From: Microbaculum marinum
Lineage (GTDB): Bacteria > Pseudomonadota > Alphaproteobacteria > Rhizobiales > Tepidamorphaceae
Direction: 5' to 3' (one strand)
Length of the DNA: 64,000 nt
Assembly: GCF_042646165.1 (NCBI RefSeq)
Contig: NZ_JBHRTC010000012.1
Shown: piece after piece, positions 61,418-64,000 of the stretch
Position numbering within the stretch: position 1 is the stretch's first letter
How the letters are laid out: each line of letters starts with the position of its first letter
Position numbers and translations under genes: made by a program
Notes under the pieces: model-generated
Told to the model about the DNA's origin: nothing
The model's input: only the letters and a program-made list of their open reading frames with translations
The model's database searches: none

Positions 61418-61987
61418 TCAGTTGCGGGACAGTGCCAGGCCGATCGGGTGATATCCGGCCGCCGCCGGGAAGTAGGTGCAGTCGAGCTGCCGCATCGGCG
61501 CGGGCCGGCGCGGTACCGCAACATGCGGCTGGGCGACTTCTGGCCGCGACGCGTAGGGCTGGTCGATCCAGACGCGGTCGCCGGTGCGGCACACCAGCCG
61601 GTCGGCGCTCCAGTCGGTCCAGTTGTTGCACTGGCTGCGGCTGAGGTTGACGGTCACGGTATCGCCGGGACCGCGCGAGACGGTGACCGAGCCGTTGCAG
61701 GCCAGCCCGCCGCCGCGCACCTGATAGCTGCCGTAGTCGCCGTTCGAGCAGAACGAGAAGGCATAGGGGCCGTAGATCAGCCGCTCGCCGGACCAGCAGC
61801 CGGAGATCCGGTCGCGCGGCGCCGGCTGCGGCACGTGCGGGGCGGGAACATGCGGGACGAGAACGCGCGGCTGGGCGACCTCGGGAACGTTCGTGCCGGC
61901 CGCGTCCGCGGCGCCCGGCGCCGAGATCGCCGCTGCGAGGGCAAGTGCTAGGGCCGCGGCGCGGCCTGTCCTGGTCGAGGCGATCAT
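61418..61987 (-). CDS. Secreted six-cysteine protein B (paralog of A)
   Basis: A 189-residue exported protein: signal peptide AAALALALAAAISAPGAADA, a Pro/Val-rich linker (EVAQPRVLVPHVPAPHVPQP), then the same core as gene A: GCWSGERLIYGPYAFSFCSN, GSYQVRGGGLACNGSVTV, TDWSADRLVC, and LDCTYFPAAAGYHPIGLAL. Cys 64, 80, 97, 120, 133, 170 match A with spacings 16, 17, 23, 13, 37 (A: 16, 17, 22, 13, 36). About half of the core residues are identical. A second Pro-rich stretch precedes the last Cys in both. No known family recalled; the function is open, probably in the cell envelope. Confidence 0.85.
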   Translation of the reverse strand: MIASTRTGRAAALALALAAAISAPGAADAAGTNVPEVAQPRVLVPHVPAPHVPQPAPRDRISGCWSGERLIYGPYAFSFCSNGDYGSYQVRGGGLACNGSVTVSRGPGDTVTVNLSRSQCNNWTDWSADRLVCRTGDRVWIDQPYASRPEVAQPHVAVPRRPAPMRQLDCTYFPAAAGYHPIGLALSRN

Positions 61988-62211
61988 GGTCTGTCTCCTT
62001 CAATCTGTCCCGGCGGGTCTCGTTGCCGCCGAACCTGACGCCACCATGCGCCGGGGCGCCTGAACCGCCGTTGAAGCGGGAATTCATCGGCCGTTCATCA
62101 GCCGGCGTCGGCGGACGCGGGTGCGCCGCCTTGCCGCTCGCGCCGCTTTGCTCTAGGTAGGGCCGCGCCCGTGACGGACGGGTTTTCCGCAAGACTTCAG
62201 AGCGTTTTCCA

Positions 62212-63792
62212 ATGGCCAAGAGCGACAAGCCCGACCGCCTCAAGCCGCGGCTCCCGCGCGGATTCCAGGATCAGGAGACCGGCACCCTGCGCGCCACGCG
62301 CGCGATGCTGGAGACGATCCGCTCGGTCTTCGAACGCTACGGCTTCGATCCGGTCGAGACGCCGTCGGTCGAGTACACCGAGGCGCTCGGCAAGTTCCTG
62401 CCCGACCAGGACCGGCCGAACGAGGGCGTGTTCTCCTTCCAGGACGACGACGAGCAGTGGCTTAGCCTGCGCTACGACCTGACCGCGCCGCTCGCCCGCC
62501 ACGTCGCCGAGAACTTCGACCGGCTGCCCAAGCCCTATCGCAGCTACCGCTTCGGCTACGTCTACCGCAACGAGAAGCCGGGTCCGGGCCGCTTCAGGCA
62601 GTTCATGCAATTCGACGCCGACACCGTCGGCACCGCCTCAGTCGCCGCCGACGCCGAGGCCTGCATGATGGCCGCCGACGTTATGGAGGAACTCGGCATC
62701 GCGCGCGGCGACTACGTCGTGCGGGTGAACAACCGGAAAGTGCTCGACGGGGTGATGGAGGCCATAGGACTCGCCGGCGACGAGCACGCCGGCACCCGCC
62801 TGACGGTGCTCCGGGCAATCGACAAATTGGATCGGCTGGGGCCGGAGGGCGTGCGGCTTCTCCTCGGCCCTGGCCGCAAGGACGAGAGCGGCGATTTCAC
62901 GAAGGGGGCGGGGCTGGCTGAAGGGAAAATCGACTCCATTCTGGCATATGTCAGGGCCGCCAAAAGTACGTCGGATGCCCGACGGGACGCCCCCACACCG
63001 GCAGAGGTGGGAGACTATGTTGCAGTCGAATTCGACGATGGTCCGTATTTCTACAAGGTCGACAACAACGCGACGCTTGCGCGGCTCCGCGAGGAGTTCG
63101 GCGGGAATGCGCTAGCTGCCGAAGGTTTCGACGAGTTGGAGGAAATCGCCGGGCTGACCAGCGCAGCGGGGTATGGCGGGGGTCGGATCATGATCGACCC
63201 CTCCGTCGTCCGCGGCCTCGAGTATTACACCGGCCCGGTATACGAGGTGGAACTGACCTTCGAGACGGTCAACGAGAAGGGCGAGAAGGCCCGCTTCGGC
63301 TCGGTCGCCGGCGGCGGCCGCTACGACGGGCTGGTCGGCCGGTTCCGCTCCGAGAACGTTCCCGCGACCGGCTTCTCGATCGGCGTCAGCAGGCTGCTCG
63401 CGGCATTGACGGCGCTCGGCCGCGTCGAGGCGAAACAGGAACTCGGCCCCGTCGTCGTGCTGGTTTTGGACCGCGACAAAATCGCCGACTACCAGAAGAT
63501 GGCCGCCGAGCTTCGTGCCGCCGGCATCCGCTCGGAGATGTATCTGGGCACGTCGGGCATGAAGGCGCAGATGAAATACGCCGACCGCCGCAACGCTCCG
63601 TGTGTCGTCATCCAGGGATCCGACGAGCGCGCCCGCGGAGTCGTCCAGATCAAGGACCTGATCGAGGGCGCCCGGCTGGCGGAGGGCATCGAAGACCACG
63701 CCGAATGGAAGGAGGCCCGCCCCGCCCAGGTCGAGGTCAAGGTCGACGAACTTGTCGAGACCGTACGAGAGATCGTCGCCCGGCACAACTGA
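62212..63792 (+). CDS. hisS: Histidyl-tRNA synthetase, alphaproteobacterial type
   Basis: A 526-residue class II synthetase. Motif 1 region is LPRGFQDQETGTLRATRAML; motif 2 is YVYRNEKPGPGRFRQFMQFD; HisA is RGLEYYTGPVYEVEL with the catalytic Arg; motif 3/HisB is GSVAGGGRYDGLVGRF. The C-terminal anticodon domain is complete. Motif 2 carries RQFMQFDAD instead of the usual RQFHQxGxE, as in the alphaproteobacteria whose tRNA-His lacks the extra G-1. Residues about 245-290 look like an extra insertion, in a stretch with less GC-biased codons than the rest. Essential enzyme, so the gene is functional. Confidence 0.97.
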   Translation: MAKSDKPDRLKPRLPRGFQDQETGTLRATRAMLETIRSVFERYGFDPVETPSVEYTEALGKFLPDQDRPNEGVFSFQDDDEQWLSLRYDLTAPLARHVAENFDRLPKPYRSYRFGYVYRNEKPGPGRFRQFMQFDADTVGTASVAADAEACMMAADVMEELGIARGDYVVRVNNRKVLDGVMEAIGLAGDEHAGTRLTVLRAIDKLDRLGPEGVRLLLGPGRKDESGDFTKGAGLAEGKIDSILAYVRAAKSTSDARRDAPTPAEVGDYVAVEFDDGPYFYKVDNNATLARLREEFGGNALAAEGFDELEEIAGLTSAAGYGGGRIMIDPSVVRGLEYYTGPVYEVELTFETVNEKGEKARFGSVAGGGRYDGLVGRFRSENVPATGFSIGVSRLLAALTALGRVEAKQELGPVVVLVLDRDKIADYQKMAAELRAAGIRSEMYLGTSGMKAQMKYADRRNAPCVVIQGSDERARGVVQIKDLIEGARLAEGIEDHAEWKEARPAQVEVKVDELVETVREIVARHN

Positions 63793-63825
63793 GGCGGGGT
63801 TGCCGCGGCGAACGGTCCCCAAGCG

Positions 63826-63955
63826 CCTCGTGGTTCGAGACGGCCTCTGGCGAGGCCTCCTCACCATGAGGCTCAAGGGATGTCTCGACGTGAAGAACTC
63901 GTAAATAGCCCTCATATCGCGTTTGATTTGGGCAATGAATAGCCCTCATGGTGAG
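63826..63955. repeat. REP-type palindromic element after hisS
   Basis: The block 63826-63871 reads CCTCGTGGTTCGAGACGGCC, a hairpin GGCCTC-TGGC-GAGGCC (63842-63857), and CTCACCATGAGG (63860-63871). An inverted copy CCTCATGGTGAG lies at 63944-63955, and AATAGCCCTCAT occurs twice (63904, 63938). This is the familiar alphaproteobacterial REP motif. The rest of the window end (63956-64000) shows nothing I can name. Confidence 0.8.
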
Positions 63956-64000
63956 CGACTGTCTTGTTGGTCAAGCTGTCTGCCATGGTTTCTGGTCCCT

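Noticed and set aside
63737..63949. Small minus-strand frame after hisS (EPHGEEASPEAVSNHEA...)
   Set aside because: It is a translation of the REP element, of the kind commonly mis-annotated as a hypothetical gene.

Overview
The window is chromosomal DNA of a high-GC alphaproteobacterium, most likely from the Hyphomicrobiales/Rhizobiales or a close relative. This rests on the very high GC at third codon positions, the alphaproteobacterial-type histidyl-tRNA synthetase, the choline-sulfate regulator/ChoX/BetC cluster, the many CoA-dependent acid-degradation genes, several TRAP/DMT transporters and REP-type repeats typical of the group. An N-gap at 32718-32830 shows a draft assembly. I saw no rRNA, tRNA, phage, transposase or CRISPR array.

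Layout. 1-3139: a TetR regulator cut by the window edge with a palindromic operator, an enoyl-CoA hydratase, 4-hydroxyphenylpyruvate dioxygenase (hpd) and a divergent Lrp-type regulator. 3140-3798: a repeat-rich intergenic island. 3799-7086: a ZIP-like membrane protein, a hydroxypyruvate isomerase, an amino-acid permease and a small secreted protein. 7272-10901: zinc alcohol dehydrogenase, a crotonase-fold protein lacking both hydratase glutamates, a CaiB/BaiF CoA-transferase and a GNAT enzyme. 11261-17893: an MliC-type lysozyme inhibitor behind an APH-kinase/P-loop fusion, a ThDP enzyme, an MscS channel and a TauE exporter. 18093-22342: an NDP-forming acyl-CoA synthetase/GNAT fusion, a tandem universal stress protein and a host-attachment-family protein. 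22411-26063: the choline-O-sulfate cluster (LysR, choX, betC). 26128-36801: a spermidine-synthase-like protein, acyl-CoA dehydrogenase, two tandem DMT exporters, a PAS-GGDEF-EAL protein, a gapped hypothetical gene, a thioredoxin-fold protein, a YcbB-type L,D-transpeptidase and an iron alcohol dehydrogenase. 37147-47802: a serine hydrolase with a cytochrome P460-like protein, an FMN 2-hydroxyacid oxidase, an amidase and a TakP-type TRAP transporter. 47803-59045: cytochrome c, LysR, glcDEF, an M24 protein related to DMSP lyase DddP, a GMC oxidoreductase with a small Tat-type partner, and malate synthase. 59050-64000: two paralogous six-cysteine secreted proteins flanking an L,D-transpeptidase, hisS and a REP element.

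The main metabolic theme is use of small organic acids and osmolytes. GlcDEF would oxidise glycolate to glyoxylate, malate synthase A would condense glyoxylate with acetyl-CoA, and the isomerase joins hydroxypyruvate to tartronate semialdehyde. Choline sulfate would be bound by ChoX and desulfated by BetC. Tyrosine is degraded through HPPD, and fatty or aromatic acyl-CoAs through the hydratases, CoA-transferase, acyl-CoA dehydrogenase and acyl-CoA synthetase.

The observations I consider most worth following are: the paired six-cysteine secreted family around an L,D-transpeptidase; the DddP relative that keeps all metal ligands but has Gly at the catalytic Asp position; a composite inverted-repeat element found twice with nearly identical spacer length, one copy splitting glcD from glcE; the crotonase without catalytic glutamates next to a CoA-transferase; and an apparent CTG start in the MscS gene.
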